DNA of 64,000 bases from positions 186,001 through 250,000 of the forward strand of contig NZ_OBEB01000003.1 in the NCBI RefSeq assembly GCF_900215315.1. Direction: 5' to 3'. Made by a program: the position numbers and the translations under genes. Source of the stretch: Arsukibacterium tuosuense. Lineage in GTDB: Bacteria; Pseudomonadota; Gammaproteobacteria; Enterobacterales; Alteromonadaceae. The notes below the pieces were generated by a model. The model made no database searches. It was not told the origin of the DNA and worked only from the letters and a program-made list of their open reading frames with translations. Below, in pieces: positions 1 to 8,306 of this stretch. Position 1 is the stretch's first letter. Every line of letters starts with the position of its first letter.

Positions 1-360
1 ATAATGAGCTAACGTCTCATCAAGTGATAGCCGGCCAGCAGCGACTAATTTGCTGACCGCAACAGCGTCATATAACTTACTGATGCTGGCAATTTTAAAT
101 AGCGCCTGGCTATTCGCCGGCACTTTGAGTTCACGATTGTGCCATCCGGCAGCGTACGATCTGGCACGCTGTCCTTTTTTGTCAACATAGACAATAATGC
201 CGTCAAACTCATGTGCTAAGGCAGAAGTCACCTCTTGCTGAACCGTATCAGGCAGCGGCGTAAACCAGGCAAACAATAATGCCCAGGGTACAAACACCAG
301 TGATATTACAGAGCCTATTAATAAAGACACTTTGATTAGTCCTCGCAAATTATTATTCAA
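1..360 (-). CDS. Serine beta-lactamase-like hydrolase, N-terminal part (runs off the window)
   Basis: The reverse strand is open for 120 codons from a TTG at 360 to the window edge. The product has a hydrophobic N-terminal segment (about residues 12-36, ending in LLFAWF) and then a soluble domain. The tetrad SISK (about residue 95) is the SxxK nucleophile motif of class C beta-lactamase/DD-peptidase-like serine hydrolases, so an envelope or periplasmic hydrolase is likely; the substrate cannot be told. The TTG start is chosen because GAGGAGG lies 7 nt upstream, inside the last codons of the preceding acyltransferase gene. Only one base separates the two genes, which implies translational coupling. 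The C-terminal catalytic motifs lie outside the window. Confidence 0.8.
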   Translation of the reverse strand, partial: MNNNLRGLIKVSLLIGSVISLVFVPWALLFAWFTPLPDTVQQEVTSALAHEFDGIIVYVDKKGQRARSYAAGWHNRELKVPANSQALFKIASISKLYDAVAVSKLVAAGRLSLDETLAHY

Positions 361-361
361 A

Positions 362-1597
362 TCAACGCCTCCTCAACTGGCCACTGAAAAATCTCAATTT
401 TAAAAATGACCTTTGTAAACGTTTACCATTCAGTGCTTTACCGATAAACGTAGAGCGAACGAAAAATTCATACAGCATCAACGATAATCCAACTGTGATC
501 ACGCAGATACTTGCCAATTTTACAGACCAATGAAGCGGAAGCTCTGCGAAGGCAATTTGTAACCAAATTACGATAGGGAGATGGATTAAATATAGCCAAT
601 ATGATGCTTCCGCAAGATATTGGAGTTTTTTATCAGGCTTGTTTAAAAAACGCTCGCAAAGCCCCAGTACAATGGATACCAGAGACCACATCATTGCTGC
701 ATAAGTAATTACAAAGCCAAACTTTAGCAGGACATAATAATAATGGCCTTTTTCCATCTGATATTGCGAAAGCCAGCATGTAATGGCGATTGCAATTGCA
801 CAAATAAAAACTCTGCTTAGATTCAGCTGAATAAAAGCCTGTAGTAATGTCTGACGACCCTGCAACAGCCATCCAAAAGCAAAAAAGTACCCATAAAGTA
901 ATGTAACCGCAGCATCAGGTATCAGAGACTTATCCGGAGTGTCCACGCCCCAGGTTTGCATAAACCACAGTATGGTTGCAGCAGGTAATGCGAGAATAAA
1001 CAACGAATAACGAGATTTGCATACGGCAGCAATTGTCAAATACAGCAGCGAGCTAACGCTTTTCTTCAGATTAGTGTTCAACCCGACAATGTATCGTGCA
1101 ACAAGCACTATGAAAGAAATCAAAAGGAGATAGTATAGAAACCATAAATGCGTGCCGACGAACAGATCTTTGGGGATCGCCGTTAAGGTTGCGATAGCTG
1201 AGTCTAAGGCGTTTTTAACATTGACCTCTCCTTGCATGCTTTGAGCGCCCATTTGCCAACCTGATACCAACAATGGGCGAAGCACAAACCAACCAAGACA
1301 AAATGGCATGGCCAGCCTTAATAAACGGGATTTAATAAACTCATATCCACCTCGCCGGTTACAACTCATGCGGCTAAAATAGCCTGCCAGTAGAAAAAAA
1401 AGTTCCAATCTAAACGAGTGACTGACTAGTACCAATAGTGTCACTGTGCTGCTCGTTGATATATCCATTACTGCCCAGCCAATAAACATTGGCATAAATG
1501 ACAAACTTGCATGAAATACAATACCGAGAAGTAGTGCCAGCGCGCGCGCAGCAACCAGATATTGCAGTCTGTCACTATTTTCTAATGGCTTATTCAT
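362..1597 (-). CDS. Acyltransferase family 3 (OafA/OpgC-like) membrane protein
   Basis: The 411-residue protein has about ten hydrophobic segments, typical of the integral-membrane acyltransferase 3 family that moves acyl or succinyl groups onto extracytoplasmic sugars. The first segment carries the family pattern of Arg in YLVAARALALLLGIVFHAS, with the conserved His before ASLSF, and the second loop has FRLELFFLLAGYF. The layout (a loop with FVGTHLWFLYYLL) resembles OpgC/MdoC-type glucan-modifying members. It sits between a CIA30 protein gene and a beta-lactamase-like gene on the same strand, and its 3' end carries the ribosome site of the latter. No strong ribosome site is seen at its own ATG. 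The acceptor substrate is unknown. Confidence 0.85.
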   Translation of the reverse strand: MNKPLENSDRLQYLVAARALALLLGIVFHASLSFMPMFIGWAVMDISTSSTVTLLVLVSHSFRLELFFLLAGYFSRMSCNRRGGYEFIKSRLLRLAMPFCLGWFVLRPLLVSGWQMGAQSMQGEVNVKNALDSAIATLTAIPKDLFVGTHLWFLYYLLLISFIVLVARYIVGLNTNLKKSVSSLLYLTIAAVCKSRYSLFILALPAATILWFMQTWGVDTPDKSLIPDAAVTLLYGYFFAFGWLLQGRQTLLQAFIQLNLSRVFICAIAIAITCWLSQYQMEKGHYYYVLLKFGFVITYAAMMWSLVSIVLGLCERFLNKPDKKLQYLAEASYWLYLIHLPIVIWLQIAFAELPLHWSVKLASICVITVGLSLMLYEFFVRSTFIGKALNGKRLQRSFLKLRFFSGQLRRR

Positions 1598-1670
1598 TGA
1601 TTTAATATATCCAGCTTATCAGCAATTTAATGGTTCTCTTTTGCATACCTAACAGGCCTGTTTGCTTTGG

Positions 1671-2270
1671 TTAATAGAAACTGACTTCACGCAACTCGAA
1701 GTCAAATCCGGCCGGCTGAAGACTGTAGGCAATAACGCTTAAACTATTTAGCGTGGCGGTATTTAACGCGGTTTGTTCTGACCAGCCTCTTTTCATTGAG
1801 GCAAAAGCGACTTTTACTTCATGAAACTCACCATCAGACGTTACGACGACAGGCGCCGAATGAAAATCAAAGTTAGTGATTTCATTGCTATTTGCCGACA
1901 ACGTAAGGTTTCCCTTATTGAGTTTAACCAGCAAACGGACGCCCTGATATTGGCTGGCATCGTAATTGATGCCTACAGCAGCAAGTGGCAACACTGAGCT
2001 AGCCCAACCCGGCTGTCCTCTTGGAGGCACAATGTCACCTTTTACCCGGATAATCCCGTCAGAAACCATCTGCTGGACAGTGGTATTGCCCCCGGCTACG
2101 GTGTCATTTATAAACTGCCGGGGCTGACTTAACCTGTTGTTTATTTCATCACTAAAATCGTCTACCAGGGGTGTTAAGTTATTGGCCGTTGCCGCGCTGG
2201 CAAATGCCAGCAGCGACACTAACATCAGGCTGCGTGTTGTTCCCAAAAATACATTACTTAAAATATTCAT
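1671..2270 (-). CDS. Secreted CIA30-family (NDUFAF1-like) protein
   Basis: The protein has about 199 residues and a signal peptide (MNILSNVFLG...ASAATA, cleavage near residue 30), so it is probably periplasmic. The mature part has the CIA30/galactose-binding-like jelly-roll pattern: an initial LVDDFSD, a central KGDIVPPRGQPGWASSV, a YQGVRLLVK strand, and a terminal FDFELREVSFY. CIA30 was named from a mitochondrial complex I assembly factor. Bacterial secreted members have no firm function. I chose the ATG at 2270, which has GAGAAAG upstream, over the in-frame TTG at 2285. A 73-nt gap separates it from the acyltransferase gene, so one transcript is plausible. Confidence 0.75.
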   Translation of the reverse strand: MNILSNVFLGTTRSLMLVSLLAFASAATANNLTPLVDDFSDEINNRLSQPRQFINDTVAGGNTTVQQMVSDGIIRVKGDIVPPRGQPGWASSVLPLAAVGINYDASQYQGVRLLVKLNKGNLTLSANSNEITNFDFHSAPVVVTSDGEFHEVKVAFASMKRGWSEQTALNTATLNSLSVIAYSLQPAGFDFELREVSFY

Positions 2271-2537
2271 TATCTGCTTTCTCAATTAAATTAATTTATG
2301 TCACTATTAGCCGAAGCAAAAGAAGCTCTGCTTTAGCTTGCCAATTACTAGTGGTTAAACTTAGGGAAAAGGTGACAGAAAAGTAGAAATTTTTTATCGC
2401 AGGCCGTTTTAACCTTGGTAGTGATTAACTCATTTCAGGCGCTGCCTGTGCAAGATAGCTTTGTCGGCCGTAGCAAAAGCGCACATACAAGAGGCAGTGA
2501 CAGAAGCTGGAGTCAGAGCCGATATGTGTTATACACA

Positions 2538-3377
2538 TCAATGCTCAGTGGGAGGTAAAAGGGCTTTTAGGCCATTGTACCAAGCTAAAAAAGCAACCGT
2601 GCCATGAGTTTCATTTTCAAAGTACAGTTGTTGCGATATACCATTAGTATTACCAGTTACAGATGAGGCAAAAGTAGTACCCAATTTATAATTAGTTAAT
2701 CCGACTTCTCCTAGATGAGAATTGTTTGCAAAAGCAAAAAATACACCAAAACCAGGCTTTACATCTTTATTACTAGCGTTAAATGCACGATTTAGATAGT
2801 CATTATCCCATACAGATGTTGGGTCTATGATTAGGTAATCTGTAAATATTGATGGTGACTTTAGAAGAGTATTTGCTGCAAACAAACCGCCAAACGACTC
2901 ACCAACCAACACCCGTTTTTTAGACGTCCTGTATTTGGTATCAATGGCGGGTATCAGCTCTTGTTCAAGGAACGTGGCGAACTGGTGAGCATTACCTGTT
3001 TATTCAAATGTGTCTAAAACACGGCCTTTAAACTTCCACTGTTTCAACGATGAAGGCGTTAAGTCTCGTGATCTATTTGTGTTCGGTATGGAAATGACGA
3101 TTGATTCTTGAACCTGCCTTCCGAGCGTTTCTGTACTCAAGGATTCTAGTACACCGACAAATCCCTTGAATCTATGTGTATCGCCGTCAAGAAGATAAAT
3201 AACAGGATAGGTATTTTCACTTGCTTCGTACGAGGGAGGTAAATAAACCATATAAGGCCTATTTTCACCCATGACCTTTGATTCTAACGATGTAGAAGTC
3301 CCTAGAAAAATCGAGTTTTCTGCATATGCCGTTAAAGAAAAGTTCAAAGCCAATAACAATATCATTAATTTTTTCAT
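2538..3377 (-). pseudogene. Esterase D-type alpha/beta hydrolase interrupted by an in-frame TAA
   Basis: One reading frame runs from ATG 3377 (preceded by AAGGGGGG) to TGA 2538 and encodes a putative esterase/enterochelin-esterase-like hydrolase. It shows a signal peptide (MKKLMILLLALNFSLTAYA), the family start NRPYMVYLPPSYE, YPVIYLLDGD, the nucleophile elbow VGESFGG and a C-terminal ETHGTV catalytic His region. The frame is broken only once, by TAA at 3000-3002 (codon 126). The sequence resumes without a shift as TGNAHQFATFLEQELIPAID, which fits the family. The fragments read as 125 and about 153 residues. Either this is a recent nonsense mutation, a sequencing error or a readthrough site. 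The upstream region carries a GTTAC box shared with the two-component operon at 8.3-10.3 kb. Confidence 0.85.
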
Positions 3378-3464
3378 ACACCCCCCTTCTAAAAACTTTC
3401 TTTTTAAAATAAAGTTTGGTATCAAAGGATTTATCACCCCTATCTTTTCAATAAAGTTAGACTT

Positions 3465-3612
3465 CATGATAGTGATTATTTTTTCCTAATATTACTTAAT
3501 TTATTTTCGTTACCTTGCCACTTTTATAGATGAATATTATTACAGGCAAGAAATAAGTTTCTTCTCACGCTTGCAACGGAATGTAACATTGTGTAACAAG
3601 CGCCAGTTTCCC
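3465..3612 (-). promoter_or_regulatory. Upstream regulatory region of the esterase gene, homologous to that at 10359-10495
   Basis: Two blocks are nearly identical, with the same spacing, to the region upstream of the response-regulator gene: a 20-bp block at 3465-3484 and a block at 3535-3603. The second block contains, on the minus strand, GTTACACAATGTTAC (3583-3597). That is a direct repeat of GTTAC with a 10-bp period, resembling the RstA/CpxR-type tandem sites of OmpR-family regulators. The rest of 3378-3705 is AT-rich and shows no gene. Confidence 0.6.
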
Positions 3613-3705
3613 TTCGGTAATACACCCTGTGTTGATAAACGCATAGAGCCCACATGTCTATATGGATAAAAACTACGTTTGTAAATGGCACATTTCCAGG
3701 TAAAA

Positions 3706-4371
3706 TTATTTATGAAGCCCCCTATTCATCCATTGAAATCCAAGTCGATATATCAACATAAACATACAAACCAATATTATAGGCGTAACTAATATGGGCA
3801 CCGTGCGCATCGACTCAGGAAGTACGTGATTGTTTCCAAGAAAAAAAACGGTGGTCGCAATCAGCATGGCTGAACACATGCGAGTAAGATGACGCTTTAG
3901 CCTTGTAGAAATAGTTGGTCTGACAGTTCTAACGAATGTAACATCACCAATTAAGAGCAGTAGCCCCCAGCCACCTATAAATGCGTAGGCCTCATAAGGT
4001 GGCTCAGTAGCGGGATAGGCCCAGAAAAATTTAACGCCTAAGTAAGACAACAAGAAACAGCCTAAGGTTAATAAAAGGATATAAACCAGCCCAATCTTAT
4101 CGAGAATTGTGATGTCCTGCCCTCTATTTCTAACCGCTATAAAGCCAGTAAATACTAAGTAAAGCGCTAAGGCTGAAAGCAGAAATGTAAATTGTAAATT
4201 TCGGGAATAAGATAGATAAAATCCGCTTAAACATAACAGGGTTATTGACCCGGAAAAAATAATTCCGCTTTGCTTATGAATCGTAGTTCCCTTTTTGGAA
4301 AACATCGCAATAAACCCTAAGGCTACAGCGATACATCCAACAAAGAAGTGAAGTTTAGCCACTATGCTCAT
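3706..4371 (-). CDS. DUF2306-like membrane protein
   Basis: This 221-residue protein has about seven membrane helices. It starts with the pattern KLHFFVGCIAVALGFIAMF followed by KKGTTIHKQSG, and later has RLKRHLTRM. The Leu-His, Ile-His-Lys and Arg-His positions recur in the paralog at 11386-12057 and fit the DUF2306-like family, whose function is unknown; metal or haem binding by the histidines would be a guess. The start overlaps the stop of the upstream gene in ATGA, so the two are translationally coupled. No enzymatic motif is seen. Confidence 0.7.
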   Translation of the reverse strand: MSIVAKLHFFVGCIAVALGFIAMFSKKGTTIHKQSGIIFSGSITLLCLSGFYLSYSRNLQFTFLLSALALYLVFTGFIAVRNRGQDITILDKIGLVYILLLTLGCFLLSYLGVKFFWAYPATEPPYEAYAFIGGWGLLLLIGDVTFVRTVRPTISTRLKRHLTRMCSAMLIATTVFFLGNNHVLPESMRTVPILVTPIILVCMFMLIYRLGFQWMNRGLHK

Positions 4372-5069
4372 GATGAAGATACTTTCACTTGACGTTGCGT
4401 TTTAGCTAGTAAAGTAATACCTATCCACACAAACCAAACAATTTGCGTCAATCCAAACACATCCTTGAATTCCGGGATGGCTTGGTAAACTGTCAAAATA
4501 CCCAGTAAGCCAACCATGATCCCAAACAGGCTCAAACTTTTGGATAGTTGCTGATGCCGCAGTCCGCAAGTACTTAGTAGCAACACCCACAATCCCCCAA
4601 CCAATTCGATACCGCCACCAAGCGCATCGACGATAGTGGCGTAAACATAGAATACCGTCTGAGCATTTTGCGGGTTATCGGAATACACTTTAATCATGGT
4701 ACTCATACCTACAAGGGCAATCATTCCCGAGCACATCATCAATACGACCCAAATTAATCCAAATGCACTGGCAGTTTTAACTAGGTGAGCAGATGCCGTT
4801 GCTAATCTTCGATGGATAGCTTGCACAGCAATCAGTAACATACATCCGAAAATGAGATAACCGCTAATATAGGCAACACTGATAATGGCTTGATTTGTAA
4901 CGATGTATGCAATTTTTTCAATTAAAATATCCGTTTGCGGGATGCTTAACACCACACCAAATATCACAAACATGCATACGTAACATAAAGGCATAATAAA
5001 CGCCGCTATTGCTCCCCATCGTTGTAGATATGTATTGTGTTCGTTGTAAATTTCAGTTCCAGAAAGCAT
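4368..5069 (-). CDS. DUF4386-like membrane protein
   Basis: The 233-residue protein has about six to seven membrane helices and no signal peptide. It includes YVYATIVDALGGGIELVGG and a C-terminal half (GLLGILTVYQAIPEF) of the DUF4386-like type. The start at 5069 is preferred because GGGG precedes it at a good distance; an ATG at 5081 lacks such a site. It is the first gene of a two-gene operon with the DUF2306-like protein and lies divergent to a membrane AraC-type regulator gene, the likely controller. A second pair with the same order is at 10667-12057. Function unknown. Confidence 0.65.
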   Translation of the reverse strand: MLSGTEIYNEHNTYLQRWGAIAAFIMPLCYVCMFVIFGVVLSIPQTDILIEKIAYIVTNQAIISVAYISGYLIFGCMLLIAVQAIHRRLATASAHLVKTASAFGLIWVVLMMCSGMIALVGMSTMIKVYSDNPQNAQTVFYVYATIVDALGGGIELVGGLWVLLLSTCGLRHQQLSKSLSLFGIMVGLLGILTVYQAIPEFKDVFGLTQIVWFVWIGITLLAKTQRQVKVSSS

Positions 5070-5297
5070 CTTTTTCCCCATAGTGGATGGTGTAAGTTAA
5101 AGAACTTTTAGATATTAACGTTACGGCGAACATATATTGTCTTATCCATAAAGGGAGGACACTTTGCTTCTAGATTTGCATGCAGTAGAACGGTTAGAGA
5201 ACAATCAAAAGAGAGCTTAATAACCACTAACTGCGTCCTTTATAATTAGCGCAGACAGATAGCTCGAGAGTTGTGTTACTGTAGGAGGATGGATAAC

Positions 5298-6446
5298 TTG
5301 TTTAATAATGCAATGCTGGATATATTTTTTTCGTCAACAGCTTTCGCTATCGCGAGCTTTTCATTGTTCCTGGTCCCGACTAGTCAGTCCAAAAGTCCTC
5401 TAGTCTTTGTCTTAGTATGTTTACTCTTTTTTTCTCTTGGCCCCATTGTTTTTAAAATAATGCCAGCTCTGATTCAACTTTACGTAAGTTTAATCCCTGC
5501 GGTATTTTTTCTTTTTTTACCTTCACTATGGTTTTACCACGAGGCCACCATTTCGCCCACCCCGTGGGAATGGCAAAAGTCGATGTTGACGCATTTCACA
5601 CCGCTTCCTTTTATGCTGTTGCTCGGTATGGCGTTGTTTTTCTTGCCTGACCAAGACTTCACGCAGATGTTTTTTTCATCTAAAGGTGTCTCCACTTTAT
5701 GGTTAGAAGCCCTATCAATTTTGTTTTTTATTGTCGTGCTGGGTTGGGGTATTCTTAGTTGCTATTATGTAGCAAGCATAATGAACAGGACTATAAAATA
5801 TAGAACACGCATAAGAGCAATGTATGCAGATGAAACCGGACGCAGTTTACACTGGCTCGGCCTTACTTTAGTTCTCATTATCTTCACTTGGCTATATGCA
5901 CTGGTCGTGCTGACCATTGATGATAAACTACAGGGTTTTGGGGTTTCAGACACTGGAGTATTAATACTGCTAACGGCTATTGTTTGGTTAATTGCCTTAA
6001 ACGGAGTAAAGCAAAGACCTGGGTTTGAAGATACGCACCTGCAAAGTGCAGCGAGTAGTGATGAAATCAACAAAAAGTCTTATGAACGCTCCGCATTAAA
6101 TGACGATGATTTACAGCGGATCTCCATCAAACTCACAGCAGCGTTAAGTAGCGACAAAGTGCATCTAAGTCCTGAATTGAACCTACTTACACTTTCTAAA
6201 CACGTGAGGGAGCCTTCGCAATATGTATCACAAACCTTATCCCAAAATTTGAATACAACCTTCTTCGATTTCATTAATAAAGCTCGTATCGACGAAGCAA
6301 AGCAAATTCTAATTAAAACAAACGATACAGTGTTCGATATAGCATATGCTACAGGATTTAATTCGCGCTCCTCTTTTTACAAAGCATTTCGGCAATATAC
6401 AAATCAAACCCCTAATGAATTTAGAAAAGCCATTAGCAAACCGTGA
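5298..6446 (+). CDS. Membrane-anchored AraC-family transcriptional regulator
   Basis: The N-terminal 240 residues form about seven to eight hydrophobic segments. The last 110 residues are an AraC/XylS double helix-turn-helix domain (LSKHVREPSQYVSQTLSQ, then FDIAYATGFNSRSSFYKAF and QTPNEFRKA). Such proteins probably sense a membrane signal and bind DNA from the inner membrane. The start is uncertain. AGGAGG at 5283-5288 directly abuts ATG 5289, which is too close. TTG at 5298 has a 9-nt spacing and gives 382 residues, and ATG 5313 is a further option. It is divergent from the DUF4386/DUF2306 pair, which is its most likely target. Confidence 0.8.
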   Translation: MFNNAMLDIFFSSTAFAIASFSLFLVPTSQSKSPLVFVLVCLLFFSLGPIVFKIMPALIQLYVSLIPAVFFLFLPSLWFYHEATISPTPWEWQKSMLTHFTPLPFMLLLGMALFFLPDQDFTQMFFSSKGVSTLWLEALSILFFIVVLGWGILSCYYVASIMNRTIKYRTRIRAMYADETGRSLHWLGLTLVLIIFTWLYALVVLTIDDKLQGFGVSDTGVLILLTAIVWLIALNGVKQRPGFEDTHLQSAASSDEINKKSYERSALNDDDLQRISIKLTAALSSDKVHLSPELNLLTLSKHVREPSQYVSQTLSQNLNTTFFDFINKARIDEAKQILIKTNDTVFDIAYATGFNSRSSFYKAFRQYTNQTPNEFRKAISKP

Positions 6447-6681
6447 TATACGTCTTGATAACGCAGGTTCAATTAAAACCACAATCTTAACATTATAATT
6501 TTATTGACAATATCGTTATATATAAATCTGTATAAATATTCAGGCATTCAACAAACCTCAAACTTTCCGATTGGCTCCGTGCAAACGTTTCAAAGCTATT
6601 TTTAGTCCTCGCTTCTATGCGAAGACGAATGTCAGCTTAGAAACAGGCACTATTGAATAAATTTTTTAGGAGGAGTTTCCC

Positions 6682-7338
6682 ATGTATCAAATCGGCATAT
6701 TATTCAGTTTAACGTTAGCCTCAAGCCTTGTTTTCGCGCAAGAGCTCAGTAAAGTTCACGAGCACAGAATTGCAAGTAAAAGTGAAAGACTATTTGATTA
6801 CGATATGAGCATTAGCGATGGCGAATCTATCGTCCACTTATCGGTTATATCCAATGACGATTTTAGTAAAACAATTACAGTTAGATCTAGCGACAACGAG
6901 GTTTTTTTAAGAGAGATTGAAAAGATTATTTCAAATGGCGGAGATAGCTTAAGTAAAAACTCATGTGATTTTTTGAAAGCCAAAATACCCGAAAATTCAG
7001 AGTTTACTATTGGCTCAACAGGTAACAGGATGTATCACTTTACGCCGGTTCCCGGTGATGGTGATGATAAAAAGATCTATCGCTTATTAGATGCAGTGGC
7101 TGAAGTATCTAAAGATTCTGGTGAAATTATTTCATTAGAAATGACTAACCGACAAGTAATCAATCCAGCATTTTCAACTAAAATCGACGAGTTTATATAT
7201 TCAGCCAAATGCATGCCGATAAGCGAGGGACATTCTGCTCTTAAAGAACTGAAAATTTCAGTTAATGGTTCCGCTTTCTTAGTGCCTTTTAACGAGTTAG
7301 TTGTGCAAAAGTACTCTAATTACCGGTCTTCCAAATAA
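6682..7338 (+). CDS. Secreted protein of unknown function
   Basis: The protein has 218 residues with a clear signal peptide (MYQIGILFSLTLASSLVFA, cleavage before QELSK). The mature part is hydrophilic and has only two cysteines (in KNSCDF and SAKCMP), which could form one disulfide. No known domain is recognised. The ribosome site AGGAGG lies 8 nt before the ATG. The gene is AT-rich like its neighbours, stands alone between the AraC-type regulator gene and an inverted-repeat element, and no partner is evident. Confidence 0.7.
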   Translation: MYQIGILFSLTLASSLVFAQELSKVHEHRIASKSERLFDYDMSISDGESIVHLSVISNDDFSKTITVRSSDNEVFLREIEKIISNGGDSLSKNSCDFLKAKIPENSEFTIGSTGNRMYHFTPVPGDGDDKKIYRLLDAVAEVSKDSGEIISLEMTNRQVINPAFSTKIDEFIYSAKCMPISEGHSALKELKISVNGSAFLVPFNELVVQKYSNYRSSK

Positions 7339-7467
7339 CTTTGAGAGGGTATTACCCGTTGCGCATTGAAAAACGGCAACATTATTAAAAAAATGGATAT
7401 GTTTGACTACGTGACAATGAAAAAAAAATTAGGCGAGGCTCTGAAATCGCCACCTGCTTAACTTAAA

Positions 7468-7541
7468 TGTACTAGCTCAGACTACATCTGACAGTTACCA
7501 GTTTGTCACGGTGTCTGTCAGATCTAGTCTGAGCTAGTACA
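7468..7541. repeat. 74-bp element with 27-bp inverted repeats
   Basis: Left arm 7468-7494 (starts TGTACTAGCTCAGACT) and right arm 7515-7541 (ends AGTCTGAGCTAGTACA) are inverted copies with one mismatch in 27 bp, around a 20-bp centre. The TG...CA outer ends look like the ends of an insertion sequence, so it may be a deletion remnant or a miniature element. No target-site duplication is visible and there is no transposase gene nearby. A long arm without a U-run makes a terminator less likely. The rest of 7339-7625 shows nothing else. Confidence 0.75.
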
Positions 7542-7625
7542 GATTATTAGATCACGAATGAAGCACGTCTTCAAATCCTAGAGATTATAGATATGAGTAA
7601 AGATAAGCGAACCTTAAAGAACATT

Positions 7626-8099
7626 TTACGAGTTCCTCAAGCTTTTCATTCTCTGCAAAATTGCAATAACATCTTCCCTAGTTCGGATCCCCGTTTCAAC
7701 TTCCCCGTGAGCTTTCGCAAATTCTAATTCGTTAATTACATCTGCAAGAAAATTGGTTTTAACACTACTGCTATCTTTAATCCCAAAGTGAATTGATGCT
7801 ACCTTGGAAAACTCTAATGACAAGTTTAAGTGTTCCTTTGCATCAATAAAACCTCCATCTCTTAATTCGTTAGCCATGGAAACCCGCTCTTTTTCTGTCA
7901 TGTTTTCTACATCATAACGTTTAGCAATACTTATCTCGCCACTGACTATTTTTTGTGCATTTTGACTCAATAAAACAGTTTCTCCTTTTTTCATAGGCGC
8001 CTGTTGACCAGGCTGCAGTGGTTGACTACTTAAATCAGCCGATTTGAATTGATTGTATTTATTTGAAACTGTGTTGCCTGTATGGTTAATAAGAATCAT
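7626..8099 (-). CDS. Conserved-looking hypothetical protein
   Basis: This 157-residue soluble protein has no signal peptide. Its N-terminal 45 residues are Gln/Ser-rich and probably disordered, followed by a helical part with AKRYDVENMTEKERVSMANE and a C-terminal REDVIAILQRMKSLR. The segment around YDVENMT...MANELRDGG looks like a conserved motif seen in small proteins of related marine bacteria, but I cannot attach a function. It lies upstream of the two-component operon on the opposite side from it, in AT-rich DNA. 8100-8306 shows no gene. Confidence 0.55.
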   Translation of the reverse strand: MILINHTGNTVSNKYNQFKSADLSSQPLQPGQQAPMKKGETVLLSQNAQKIVSGEISIAKRYDVENMTEKERVSMANELRDGGFIDAKEHLNLSLEFSKVASIHFGIKDSSSVKTNFLADVINELEFAKAHGEVETGIRTREDVIAILQRMKSLRNS

Positions 8100-8306
8100 T
8101 TTTAAGGCCGCCTTATTATTTCGTTATTCAAACTTTTTAATGGGGTTGCGTTTATCACAGCTCTACTTATTTTAAAATAACACCACTAATACAAAACCTG
8201 AATTCAAATAAAATGAATATATAAACTTTATTAAACAAAACTCAACCAGCATTTGGTTAGATTAAAATAAAATTGAATTGGAACAGCTAAACCCAACTAC
8301 AACCTG

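Noticed and set aside
2524-2538. ATGTGT-TAT-ACACAT palindrome after the esterase gene
   Set aside because: Short, without T-run and with no second copy; chance palindromes of this size are common in AT-rich DNA.
3000-3002. Programmed stop-codon readthrough or selenocysteine at the esterase TAA
   Set aside because: TAA is not a selenocysteine codon and the context shows no known readthrough signal; a mutation or sequencing error is simpler.
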